This document shows, in pieces, positions 1-11,973 of a stretch of 64,000 nucleotides of DNA. Location: the NCBI GenBank assembly GCA_038503075.1, contig JBCAML010000002.1, forward strand, positions 1,116,001 through 1,180,000. Direction: 5' to 3'. Both the position numbers and the translations under genes were made by a program. The stretch's first letter is position 1; each line of letters opens with the position of its first letter. Under the pieces are notes generated by a model. That model searched no databases. It was not told the DNA's origin and was given only the letters and a program-made list of their open reading frames with translations. This DNA is from Gyromitra esculenta. Taxonomy: Eukaryota; Ascomycota; Pezizomycetes; Pezizales; Discinaceae.

Positions 1-2639
1 AGGGTAAAAATAAACTCTTCATGGTTTCAGGTAGTGTTTCTTTTTTTGGTATCCGTATCTGCTGTCGAAAACGATGTCACCTGCGCCTCATAATATGCCC
101 CTAGCCAATATATCCTCGACAATCGTAAGCCTAATACCTAAGATTAAGAAAACAGTTGGAGAGGGGAGAATCATAATGATCGGGGTTCGGGGTCTCTTAG
201 AAAAAAGTAACGAATTCATTACCTCTGATACAGAGGAATGGAGAATGTATGGGTATCGGAGAGCAGCGGATGATCTTCGTAGGTATTGATTAAATTGCTT
301 CGAAAAGGCTCATTAGCTAAAACTCATTAAAATTATCCGAAAGAAAACAGAAACTGTTTGATTCCGGTTTAATTCCTTGCTAATCTCCGGGAGAATTGAA
401 AAAGGGCTTTCAGATAAACGAGATTAAAAACGCATAGATGGACGATACATGTACTTTCGCATAGCGCCATATTTACAAGAGGGATTTAACTGGGTGGTAA
501 AGGACACAGGTGATTTTGGTTTTCATGTACTGGATATTCTCTAGGCGCACATTAGTGTTGTACAGCTGGGTAGATAGCTAACTGGATACCTACATGTAAT
601 ATACCAGCCGGGTAAATCCGATCATTGGTCCAGAATACATAATTGCTGTGGCACACAGACACAAAGTAAGGATCGTCTGAAACATTTTGTAAACCCAGGG
701 ATCGATAGGGAACAAGATAAATAAATAGATATCTGGTTCCTGATATCTGTTAACCCAGGTTAGCTCATATTTGCACAGCATGACCACAGATTCCCAAATA
801 AACCACCCTAGCTACGCGCCGCATAGCCCAGCTGCATCTACCGTCTGGGCCAACAACCGCCGCGTGGCTCACCAGCAAGATTTCCGCCATCACTAACTTT
901 TGGTGAACTGAACCAGACTCTCTTTTGTTTCCTAACTGCGCCGCAATTTGCGATTTCTTCTCTCTCCCTGCTAAATCTAACATATAGCATGTACGCATAA
1001 TATGGGAGTAGGTGAATCTCTCACCATCCTAGAAGGGTATCTCCCTGAAGCGGTTTCCCAAAACTCTCAAGAAAACGAAGTGGTTTTATGCCTCCCATCA
1101 CGTGTTCCCCGCACTGTTCCACCATGTCTTCTCAACCTTTCACCAACCGTTATTTATTCTCACTAGGTTATTAATTAATTTCGACAAAAATTATTTTAAC
1201 ACTCTAAAAACTATTATCCCAAAAACTATGCAGCTAGAATTTGGGGAAAGGTTTTATGATTTATTTCATTTCCGGGTGTTTGCTCGGTTACTGCGGCTTT
1301 CTCTCTCTCTCTGCATGTATGTACATACCTACGATTTAATTTGTGTTTGAGCCCCCCTTTTCTCTTCGTTTTCTATTTTCTGTTTTCTATTGGTTTGATA
1401 TAAACTATGAATATTGGTAGTTACATGTACTACATGTAATATAGGGTTTGAGATTATCCTCGAACCTCAGCTTGGACGAAATCGTATACGATTTTAAAAC
1501 AAAACAAAACAAAAAAAGAGCTTAAGTTAAACTAAGTGTATCGCATGATGAAACATTAATTTTGTGACGAATGCGGTTGATGTTAATATCTTCTAACGAT
1601 TTTATGATCTTCTGTGGTTTCTAGATGTAGGTGTGAGGTAACAAGTCTCCTACTTTTCTCGTCTTGGGGAACACAGAAGATAGGAGCCCATAATGTTACG
1701 AAAACCACCTAAGATAAGTTAACGATCACTGCCAAGCATACTTGAGTCGTAATTAGGGGCCTGAAATCATCAACCCCACTAAACAAGTAACAAACATGCT
1801 CTCTACGTCTCTACAACGCTGCCAGATCCAACCCCATATTAAAGTGTTGATGTCAAGCTATGTCAAGTTGCGTAGTTCAATAGTTTTAGTTCTGTGCCAA
1901 AAACAATTATATACCTGTAACGAAGGTCGCTATGCTATAGACACACTTCCCTCCTCTAAGAGCAATCGTCGAGGTTCGAACTTGTGCACTCTCTCAGATA
2001 ATCAAGTGGTAGGCTTAAATTGCTGCACTACCGTCACGTGGCTCGAAGTATACACTATTGGGCGACTTTGTTTACAATAAAGATCCAACCATCAGCACCT
2101 CTGTAGAAGTATATGACTTAGCTCACTTTAGCAGTGGGTCTCGAAAATTTAATTATAGGCTAGGAGAAGAAAGAAATGAGGTAAATTAACGTATACGTAA
2201 GTACACTACATTGCTTATTCGTTTAGTAAATAGATACAGTCCTTCATGAAATCTTGTCAGGGTACTGTGTCAGTACAGGTCTAGACTCCCCCGAAGCTCG
2301 AAAATTGCCACTAGGCCATGACCGTATGTCGAACCTGCTAACGATCTTAGGAACTCCTGTCAATGGATGTACATGTACAACAGTACTGGATGATGAGAAT
2401 ATGTGCAGTGATAATGTTTTCTAATCCTTGGCTTGATAAATTTGGTATAATGCAGGAACCGATAGGATGGGTGTGTTTAATCTTTCAGGACACCATCTTC
2501 ATGATTTAATTATTCTGTCCAATCGCAAAGCAGAAGCACCACTTTAGTCTGCTTGTACCTTACAATAGGTACCTAAAAATAAGGTCATAAGTTTGGCCAA
2601 ATAAGTCGCGAAGCGCCGCTGCGGGACGAATCATAAAAC
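1..2639. other. intergenic spacer, left edge
   Basis: No gene is recognised here. A plus-strand open frame at 74–289 ends in a charged stretch (…TEEWRMYGYRRAADDLRRY) that reads as though it could be the last exon of a gene starting left of the window, but nothing identifies it. The spacer is AT-rich and carries five copies of the palindrome TACATGTA (446, 591, 1422, 1431, 2370). A B-box-like GGTTCGAAC near 1973 has no convincing A box. Confidence 0.5.
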
Positions 2640-3024
2640 GTTGCCACCAAAAAACATTTTCAAGTACTTATGCTAGAGCACACGTACGAATAGAAAGAAC
2701 AGCCATGACGGATTTCTAAAATGCTTGCTAAAAAGGCGGTGGAAACTTCTGGCCTGAACCCGATATACTCATGTCACCAGAATCAATGTCAGCTACGGCT
2801 GACTAATAGGCGGGGGATTCGGATTTGATTGATTAGATTCGTCACGTGACTCACAATAACACTGGCGACATGAGTAGTTCAAGATTAGAGCCACGGCATT
2901 AATTATTGGCCAGATACGTACATATTCCCACCAGATTAGGCTTAGGCCTTACGCATCTTTTACCAGCATTTTAGAAATCCGCCATGGTTGTTCTCTAGGT
3001 TTTACGGCAATATTTAGTGGCAAC
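2640..3024. repeat. long imperfect inverted repeat (MITE-like hairpin)
   Basis: Three nested pairs of arms are complementary. 2701–2725 pairs with 2965–2989 (about 22 of 25 positions; core GGATTTCTAAAATGC against GCATTTTAGAAATCC). 2766–2780 pairs with 2862–2876. GTTGCCAC near 2640 pairs with GTGGCAAC near 3016. The arms therefore cover most of a unit of about 385 bp, which would fold back on itself, as decayed non-autonomous DNA transposons do. No clear target-site duplication was found and there is no coding capacity. Confidence 0.6.
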
Positions 3025-4422
3025 CTGTGGCTTACGTGCAGATTTCTCCTCCAGATGGTGCGCAAGGGGTTTGCGTACCCACCCCCTGTTGATTTTTGCA
3101 CTACCTTCAATTAAATATCTCATATATGTCTGATACAACTTTATACAAGCACCCAGATTATATCAGGGCGAAATACGAGGTTTGGGTGACACCTACGTAT
3201 TGATGGGATGTGCACAGGTGGGGAAACCAAATTGATTGGAGGCTCCCATAGTAACTCAACGATATACGAGAAGTTACTTTGACTCCTAGTTATGGTGAAG
3301 TCGTCAGCTTCGTTAGTCTCACGTGAGATTCAGTGCTCAATATTGCCACTAACTATAAGAAGGCGAGCATGACGCAGATAATGGTAGCGCGGTGGAGGTA
3401 GTGCAACCGCGCGTCTACAGCAAGTTGCGCGTGTAGACGCCCCCAGCCCGCAGTCAAGCTAAATAGTAAGATCGTCAGGGTTGTCAACCACGGTCTAACT
3501 AATAAGCACCTAGTAATCCAGTCCGCTAGAGAAAGATTATAATCCTACTCCAAAAGGGATACAGCTAGTTTGCCAAATCCACCACGTGACTGGTATCAAC
3601 TCCAGTGTCATAAGTACATGTATATGCTTTAGGAAAGGAACAGCTACACGCAAAGTAGACATACTTGCAACTACATGTAGCCATACCTACATGTATTGAG
3701 CTAAAAGTAGCATCAAAAAAGTATAGTACATGCAATATAGCACTCTAAAAGTACTAAAGATAGGATCTTTCTACCTACTACCTCGCTAGTGAGCATACAA
3801 GGTCCGAAGATAGTACACCGCTAGACCTGCGTAAGACTTAAAGTTAAAAGGGCCACGCGCCGGGAAAGAAAGATCCTTCCATCATTAACTTAAACAAGTG
3901 CTTGACTGTAACAGATAGATGAATGTAACGTGAATTCTGAAACTCTAAGATTTCTACAGCTACAAGGGAAAGAAATAATTATCGTCCGCATAAACGTCGA
4001 ACTATACTATTGTTTGCCAGTGGGTGACCCCCTTCCTGCTTGGGTACTAACTCCTTAATCAACTCAAATCTTCAATTTTATTATTTAATAATCATGAAAG
4101 AAACAGAAAAAAAAACCAACATGCCGAGTACGCCTTCTTGAGAAGAGAGCTGTATGAAAATAATTCAGAAACACCCTGCTAGGAGAAATAAATAAAAATC
4201 AATAGTGTAAATAGGTCCTAGTAGAAATGAGAAGGGATACAACAGCTTTAAGGCCGATAAATGATAAAAATGATATCCCTAAACTTAAAGAAGTAGAAAA
4301 AAATACGGCCGCCCCAATAATGCGTACAAAAAAATTCCCTAAGAGAAAAAAAAACACCTACTTTTCCCAACCCCTTCCATGATTCTTTCATTCCTTCGTC
4401 AACGTTGTTCCTTCCAGGAACT
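3025..4422. other. intergenic spacer with short palindromes
   Basis: No gene is recognised. A 9-bp inverted repeat, GCGTCTACA/TGTAGACGC, lies at 3411–3440 with a 12-nt GC-rich loop. Three TACATGTA sites cluster at 3615, 3672 and 3688. The right end is the 3' side of the CPS1-like gene, which is transcribed towards this spacer. Confidence 0.5.
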
Positions 4423-7400
4423 CTATCTCGCTGTCCCATACTGCAGTGAGTCCCCATCATTTAGTTTCATATGCATTATCGCTTCTGTCGGGTACGTCTC
4501 ATATTCGCCATGTGACCTATCCGTTCCTCCCGCCCCAACAACCATCAATGGTCTTGGGCCTCCCTCGTTCCCACGGCCTCCGTACGACGATGTATGTGAC
4601 ATCATCGACATCCGCTTATTGCTTTTCGGCGGCGGTGTCGGCTCGGCCGTGCTTGTTGCTATCCCATATCCGTCATTTACGTTATCATCCGTCCAAGAAT
4701 GTTGATGATGTTCGCTCTGCCCTTCATCGATGGTTGGTGATTTGGTACTGTAGTGCGTTGGCAGCTCGATGGGGGAATTGATCTCATTGTCAGCTAACTC
4801 GATAGGGAAATTAACGTCAATAAGGGGCGGCTTCTCGTCGGTAAGTGGCGCTTTCAAGATAGACGGCGGTTGCTGACTTCCCATTCCATCAGAGTTGTCA
4901 TGGTGGTTGTCAGACCGATCATTATCGCGGATACCGAACTGTGCTATCGTCCGCATTTTTCGTGTTACCCATGATGCTAGTATCTTCCCTCGTTGCTTTT
5001 CACCAAGCCTTGACCGCGGGAAATCACCCTTGCCCACAAACGCAACGATATCCACAACCAGCTGATGTTCGTCCAATATGGCATTTACGACGACTGGCAC
5101 CATGGATGCCAAATAAGACTTAACTCTCACTTCCACTAACACCACAACTAGTCCACCGGCTTGGAATACCGCACTTCCGTTAGACACGATATTCCGGTGA
5201 CATCGCTCGACGGAATACTCGATATCCATCGGGAAATGGCTCAACCCGTTAACCTCAAACGTCTCGCCAATCCCACCAAGCACAAACAATATCTGCATTT
5301 CAACCTGAGCACCTCCCGGCCCAATGGGTCTCGAAACAGTATGCAAGAAACCCAAATCCCCCGTACGAACATACGTGATCCGCGGATCTCCATCCGCAGT
5401 CTTTCCATTAAACCTCTCCACATCAAAGGGATCCTTAGAGCCGTAGAAGGTCTTGACACATGCCTCAGACTCGACCCAGATCTCGCCGTATTCGCCTGTA
5501 TGACAAAGCATGCATGTTTCCGGATTGACGATTGCTACTTGTGTAGATACCGGCACCATACCAGAGTCTTGAAGTAGGAGGGCATTAGGTAATGCCTCCG
5601 GATCGACCGGATATACCAATCCCTTTCTAAGCTCTTTAGGGTCAAGCCACAGTTCTATAGGCTCGATGCACATGTATGACCGTGAAGCGATCATGGGGTT
5701 GAGCACGTGACTGTATATAGTGTTGATAGCAGTCCGTTCTAGACCAACACTGGCAAAGTGTAATCGAACTTTTTGGACTGTGTCCATAAAGTTAGCATCC
5801 TATAGCAAAGGGTAGAATCGTGTAGCAAGCCCAACTCACAAATATCCGGCCTTGGTCTCCCCTCACAGGAAATCATCATACTCTTCAGCTCATGCAACGT
5901 AAATCCCTTTGCTGCAGGCATACTACCAATCGCATGGTCCAGCATTTGCGGTGTCGCATATGTATCTTTGATCTTATATCTCGACAATGTAAGAAACAAA
6001 CTCAATGGATTCTGCGCAAAGTCTACTGGCGAGACCAGATACGTTGGCGCTCCTGTTGAGGGGGAAAGTTAAAATCAGTAAAATCAAAATAAGCCCGAGT
6101 GCGAATTCATGATTCGAATCCTTGCCTTACAAAAGGAAAAAGTGACAGGAACTTACCAACAAACACCCCCATTAACAAACTATACACAAACCCTACTCCA
6201 CTTGTACTCCTGACACATCCCACTACCGGCCTACTGCTCGTCATCTGACACGTCTCCTTCATAACCTTGCAAATACCCATAATCGTGTCATGACCTAACC
6301 CAACCGCAATTCGCCTCTGATCTGGCGTCCAATAAGTCCACACCAATGCCAACCACCCCGGTTGCACCCATGCCGAGTTCATCGTGAACCCGAGGTCTCT
6401 GCATCCATTATTTTGCTTCGGGGGCTTCGCGGTGTTGTGGATCGGGGGCATGGTGATCTTTAGTACGGCTGCAGATTGCTTTATGTGTGTACTCAGGGGC
6501 TTGGTCTTGAGGAGGTGATCAACCTCAGTGTTGACTAGAATAGCCTTGACGCCAAAGTCTGCGATCATATGTAGTAGTGCGGGTATATCCTCGGAGAGAC
6601 GGTTTTGATCGAGAGGCGCAAGGGGGATGGCAACGACGCCGAGACAGAAACAAGCATGGATGGCGAAGACGAAGTCTTCACTGTGGGTGTATATTAGGAT
6701 GACATGGTCACCGGACTTGATCTTCCATTTATTATTCATCATCGCTGCGACAGCCGCAATCTTCGTATCCAGCTTCTTCCAAGTCACCCCTTTACCTTCC
6801 TTTCCTCGTGTATCGATCGTGCAATAGCTCAGCTCCTCGGCCTGTCGAGCTACACGCCACTGCAGTAGGTCCACAATCGACGAAAAGTTATTTAGCGGTG
6901 TGCTTGTCCGATCATCAATCACTACCTCGCGATAATCAACCCCCGAGTACTGCTTCTCCTGCAACATGAGTATCTCCTGTCTCGCCCGTGTGGCCAATGG
7001 ACTCCAAATACCCCCCGTTGGATCAATCCCAATCGGCAAATTCAGCACAGCTCTGTGAACCCCGAATTTCACATGCACACAAGGTAGTGTGCCGGCGTCG
7101 AATTCCTTGCGACAAAGCATATTCCCGATCTCCTTCCGACCATTTTTCAGCACCCTCGGGAGTGTATTAGGAGCAGTGATCATGACACAGTAAACACGGA
7201 GGTGGTGCTCTTCAAGTAGGATATCCATGCAACGCTCTGATAGCTGGTCAAGTAACGCAATATCAAGTTGTCGAGCCACGCCTCCGGCTGCAGTCGGCGC
7301 AGTAGAAGCAGTCGGCGATTCAAGAAGGATGATCGGGAGGTGCTCATCATTGACATAAACATCAAACGCCGAACTTCACCTCAATCAGCTCCGAACCCTA

Positions 7401-10223
7401 ACCCACAAAAAGCCCCCACTCCCGATTTCCCACGCTAGGTCAGGGAATAAAGAAAACATACCAATCAAAGATCTTCGGAATATTCCTCGTGATAGTCACG
7501 ACCAGATGCTGCACGAAAAAGCACCTGAACTCCTCTCTCCCCTCAACTTCACCACCATCCACCCACTCAACCTTCTGCCTCAATCTGTCCTCATACAGAC
7601 CCAACACGAAGATCTTCCCCTCAATTACGCACCCAAGCAAGCCCGTCCTTAAAAATTCCAGATCCAGGCTGACAGGATGTGGATTCCCCTCTTCGAATTT
7701 ATACGGTCTTGCATGGAAAATACTCTCCGTTTGCTTCGGCAACGCCCAGAACCCACCGCTCAAACTTGGAGAGTCCACCCAGATCTCACCAATCACATTC
7801 GGGCTGCACAGTAGACTTGTCTCAGGGTCCACAACCGCCAGCGTCGCATCAGGGATCGGATACCCGAAAGTACCGACCCGCACAGTTCCCCCATCGCCCG
7901 CACGCTTTTGTGCCTCTTCGCCAATTGCCAGCACAACCACGTCGTTCGTCTTCAGCGCTTCTTTGTCTAATAAAACCTCGGCGAGCTCCGCAACCTTTTT
8001 ACCAGTCTCCCGCGTGATTCCGCCAGATAACAGGCTTGAATATCCATTTACGCCGACGCCAGGTTTCTCCTCTTCGTCGGAGTGGTCGGAGTGTTCAGAT
8101 ATGTCGTCTTCAGGCCGTGACAGTACACACCCCATGCGTTCCTCGCCACCGAGCCAGTCACGCATTGAGATCACCATACCGCTATGCTCGGGCAGGCATA
8201 GCATTGGTGCAACGACATCGCGCGCACGGGTGTTGCCAAGAGGGCGGAGCCAACGATCGGCTAAAATCTCGTGGAATTCGGCGTCGACCGTAAGGGCGTC
8301 GATGAGCATGAAGCGGATGGCGGAGAAGTCAACAGTGAGCTTCTTCTGGTAGTTACGGGTGACCATGGGCTCATTTTGATAGTTGTAAGCGACGAGCTTG
8401 AGGGCTGGGTAATCTGCTAGACAAAGAGTAGCTTTGTAGCGGGTTATAACATTTGCGTAGAGGCCGGGGGTGGTGGCAGTTGCTTGTGAAAGCCACACAG
8501 TGGTTTGGCCGCCGTAGACAGCAAGGAGTCCGCCGAATATTAGACCAACGCCATGTCGGGGGTCAAGGTAAGATACGAGCGTTTCGCCCATGACACGCCC
8601 GGACATGGGTTGGCCGGTTCTGTCACGGAGGGACGGGTGGAAAGTGTCTTTTGAGGTGTCCGCGGGGACTGTAGAAATGATTGCGGAGAGGCAGCCCATC
8701 TGGTGCATAATCGTGCGGTGGGACATGACCACGCCCCGCAAGTCACCCGTCGGGCTACGAGAGAAGTCGATATAGGCTAGGTCAGGGACCTGCAACGGCG
8801 GAATTTCATCTTTGCGCTTTGGATGGAAGCTACCAAATTCATTTGTTTTCCACCATTCAACACCACGAGGCCAAGTTAGTTTCTGAGTTGTGAGATCACG
8901 CTGGAAGACCTTGAGATTATTGTCTGTGGTGAGAGCAAGGTGTGCCTGTGTGGAAGTAAGGATGAAATTGAGCTTATGATAGTCATCGAGAGTGTTTATG
9001 GGGACTGCAACAACGCCTGCAATGAAGCAGCCGAGAAGAGCCACAGCGAACTCGATGACTTCAACGTCGCGGTAGACGAGGGCAACGCGGTCACCACGGT
9101 AAAGATTTGACTTATCACGGATTACCTGTGCAACCTTCTCAGCGCGGGAGGCGAGCTTTTCCCACGAGATAGCTGCCATTTCTTTGCCTTTTGTATCGAG
9201 GACTATGTAGGCGTGTTGCTTCGGGTTCGTTTTAGCCCTATGCCGGAGAACTGATGCTAGGTTATCAAATTTAGACATTGGAATGCTCGTGTTATGCGGA
9301 TCATACACCGCGAATGGCACATCCCGGGGCTCAAGTGGCATCATATAGTTTACTGCTCCTGGTGGAGGCAGGTCTGCTGTGGAGAGCATAGGTGGAGGAA
9401 CAGTAACGGAAGGGGAGAACGGCGGCACCCCAGTGTCAGCGGAATACCGGTTCACCATGTTCTGTGCATTAGTATTTTCCGCCTGCCTTATATCCCCCTC
9501 GTAGCCCTGCGCTGTAAAATCTGAGAAATAGCCTGCCATTGTGTTTTCTCTTGGGCTCGTCTCACCACCATCCGTAGCTCCGTAAGCTGATGGCTGGGAA
9601 TTTCTGTAGTCGTAAGTAGGTTGTTGAGGTAGGCTGTAGGCATACGAGTCTCGCTGATTCTGTAAGGGTATTGGGGCATTCCCAGAGGCTGAACTCGAGT
9701 TCCGCACGTGCATACCGGGCGGTGGGAGCGAGATTGAGGCTTCTCGGGAGTGAGGATTGTATTGTGGAACTGTGTTATTCGAGCTATTGCTGCCTCCGGC
9801 ATTCCGGAGATGCTGTGGGGCTAGCGGATGGATATAACTTTGTCTCTGCCCTCCTCCTCCTCCACCATCACCTCCACCCTCCCAGTTCTGGTTCGATGAC
9901 AGTAATGTCGACGCCCTGCTCATGTTGTGATTTCCAAGCGTTATGGACGGTTGCTGCGGTTGCTGAGATTCGGGCCGCATTGACATTGCTCGGGGCGAGT
10001 TCTGTGAACCAGAGTCTGTTCTTGCAAATGGCGATGCAGAACTAGAACGCGCTTGGAACGAGTGACGGGACGGCCCGGAAGAGCCTGGTGATGGTGACTC
10101 TTGCAAGTTGTATTGAGCGAGGAGGAGGGTTCGGCGTTTCTGGTACCCTTTTTGCGTTATGTCGCCTTCTTCGAGTTCGGAGTCGAGGGCCGCGAGGCGG
10201 GCCTGGAGCTCCGGGTCTTCCAT
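4423..10223 (-). CDS. CPS1: CPS1/Mug62/DIP2-type protein: DMAP1-binding domain plus two adenylate-forming domains
   Basis: Four exons read 10223–7462, 7373–6157, 6052–5840 and 5777–4423, with phases that agree, giving 1,848 aa, the usual size for fungal CPS1. The last intron's acceptor is the CACAG at 5782–5778, after a GCTAAC branch-like site; this joins PDIF to QKVRLHF, as in relatives, so the ATG at 5787 is not a start. Residues 1–45 look like a DMAP1-binding domain. Residues 50–300 are Ser/Gly/Gln-rich and probably disordered. The first AMP-binding domain (about 315–860) has an A3-like motif, DFSRSPTGDLRG, near 486–497. The second domain spans about 1085–1640, and its corresponding loop is degenerate (WTPDQRRIAVGLGHD). 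The family is related to acyl-CoA synthetases and is linked to lipid metabolism and fungal virulence or meiosis. The substrate of this copy is unknown. Confidence 0.93.
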
Positions 10224-11699
10224 GGTGGGCTAGTTGGGTGTTGTTGTGAGGGGTATGGAAGAAGGACCATGCACTGTACGGAAGAGAGCTGTTCCCGCGG
10301 TGTTAGGCGAGGGGCAAATAGTTTAGCTAGTTGGAGGAAGTATCGTGTTTACGGTGAGTTGCACGGGAATCCGAGAGTGTAGTTGCTAGGCAGAGGGGAT
10401 GTACAACAGTGAGCAAAGCTGAGACCTCAGACGAGGAAAGAAGCCGAATTCCAAGAACAACCTGGAAGACGAGACGTCACTACCGGGATCAGAGATGAAT
10501 GATGGGACGATTAGCGAAGGCAGTGGTGATGATGATGATGGACGGATAGTGATGGCAGCGAAGTCGACTTCTACGACTATGGTGATGGATGAGATGAAGG
10601 AGAGGGTGACAACCCAAGGAAGGACGGGAGTGTGATAAACAATATAGAGGACATCCGAGAGGAGCTAAGACCACGAGAGTTTCGTTGTTGTCTCGCTCCG
10701 AGTTTCCAGTGCCCAGGCGAAGACCCTTGCAGAGACAGGCAGCAGATAGACAGCAGAACAGCAAGAAGGGGAAGAAAGCCTGTTGAACCTCCCCTGTAGC
10801 CTGTGAGGGATCGATTGATTGTTTGATTCACTGGACGATGTACCCGAAGATCAATGTAGTATTATTTATCTCATATATTATGACTCTGTACACCTAGTTG
10901 AGTTGGTAAATAGTAAAACGAAGAGGACCGAGAATCCGAAATTGTCCTAGTTTCGTGGATAAGAACACAGACGTTTCTATCTGCTGGCTGGCCATCCCTT
11001 TTGTGTTTCTCATTCTCTCAGGCCCCACGAACTGTTTTCCCATCCATAATTTCAAACGATGACCAGATGCTGGAACTTGGAAAAGTCGCTGATCCTAATC
11101 AGCCCAGGCCAAGATTGCCTTCATGGCGACGTTGTTGTTTGGCGAGGATTTAAAATTCTCCATTTTATTTAAAATTTCAGCTTTCAATGTGACCCCACTC
11201 AAAAAATAAAGTACTATGGGACCCCCGCTCCTTGTGGGGAAGATAGGTTGGATTTAAAATTGCATGAGGAGAAAGATCTATGCGGCGACCCTGATGGGTG
11301 GGTCGTTGCTTTAGATGCTGTGCATTCACGTGCGGCTCTAATCGGGATAAAGGGCATGCTGTATCACTCGAGGGGGGATTTGTGCGGAGGGGAAATATGA
11401 CGGATAGATGGATGGACAGAGAGGCGGGTTTACTGACCATGAAACATTAACATTTTTAAGGGTCCACGCAGTAAGTTGGGCCCTAGCACAGCAGCGACCC
11501 TAACCCTTGGCACATTGGTGCCCCAATGTGCCATAACCAGCCACTCTCTCTCGGTTTCAACCAAACCACCTAGACACCACGCCAGCTATGGATCGGGCGG
11601 ATATATGTTGTATTCGCTTTTTCTTGCTCCACATGGACCCGTGGTAGCACAATGGACCTTCAAATCACAAACTGTCACTCGGTACGAAGGTGTGTCTGG
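10224..11699. other. CPS1 upstream region and spacer
   Basis: The first few hundred bases should hold the CPS1 promoter and 5' leader, which read leftwards. A short GAT trinucleotide run lies near 10526. At 11509–11532 a perfect 10-bp inverted repeat (GGCACATTGG/CCAATGTGCC, 4-nt loop) forms a hairpin. A degenerate tRNA-like stretch (GGTAGCACAATGG…) at about 11644–11695 abuts the solo LTR. No gene is recognised. Confidence 0.45.
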
Positions 11700-11973
11700 T
11701 GTTGGATATATGGTATATATCCATAGGCTTCCTAGTGTTTCATTGGCACGTCATTATTCGGGATACCGATATCTGTTCGGTCAATAGTCTCACCTGCTAA
11801 TGGGGGTTGCTCGGGCTGATCTATTCGGCGCCCAAAGAGCCCCCATAAACCTGTTTATATATGACTCCATAGGGAGTATATATATGGAGCTCTATTCCCG
11901 TTCTTCTATTCTCTTTTCTTCTCACCACTTTACTCGCTACCGAGTATCACATATCTATTCATTCTATTCAACA
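11700..11973 (+). mobile_element. solo LTR, Ty1/copia type
   Basis: The unit begins TGTTGGATATATGG and ends TTCAACA, the TGTTGG…CAACA termini usual for copia LTRs. It is 274 bp long. The five bases before it are TCTGG and the five after are TCTAG, a target-site duplication with one G-to-A difference. A TATA-rich stretch near 11855–11886 would be the LTR promoter. No internal element sequence or second LTR is seen nearby, so this is best read as a solo LTR left by recombination. Strand is assigned from the TATA position and is tentative. Confidence 0.7.

Noticed and set aside
1921..2000. possible tRNA gene around GGTTCGAAC at 1973
   Set aside because: The T-stem does not pair and no A box or acceptor stem was found at the right distance.
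5739..5787. possible separate gene start at the ATG at 5787 (MDTVQKV…)
   Set aside because: The splice acceptor at 5779–5778 joins the upstream exon directly to QKVRLHF with correct phase and family sequence, so this is one CPS1 gene and the ATG is intronic.
7385..7405. telomere-like CCCTAA string in a CPS1 intron
   Set aside because: Only about one and a half units; not an interstitial telomeric repeat.
7489..8352. 287-codon plus-strand open frame
   Set aside because: Antisense to the first CPS1 exon, without known motifs; the sense frame is clearly homologous to CPS1.
11644..11695. tRNA-like sequence GGTAGCACAATGG…GGTACGAAGG next to the solo LTR
   Set aside because: Box spacing is roughly right but no cloverleaf can be drawn; at most a decayed tRNA.
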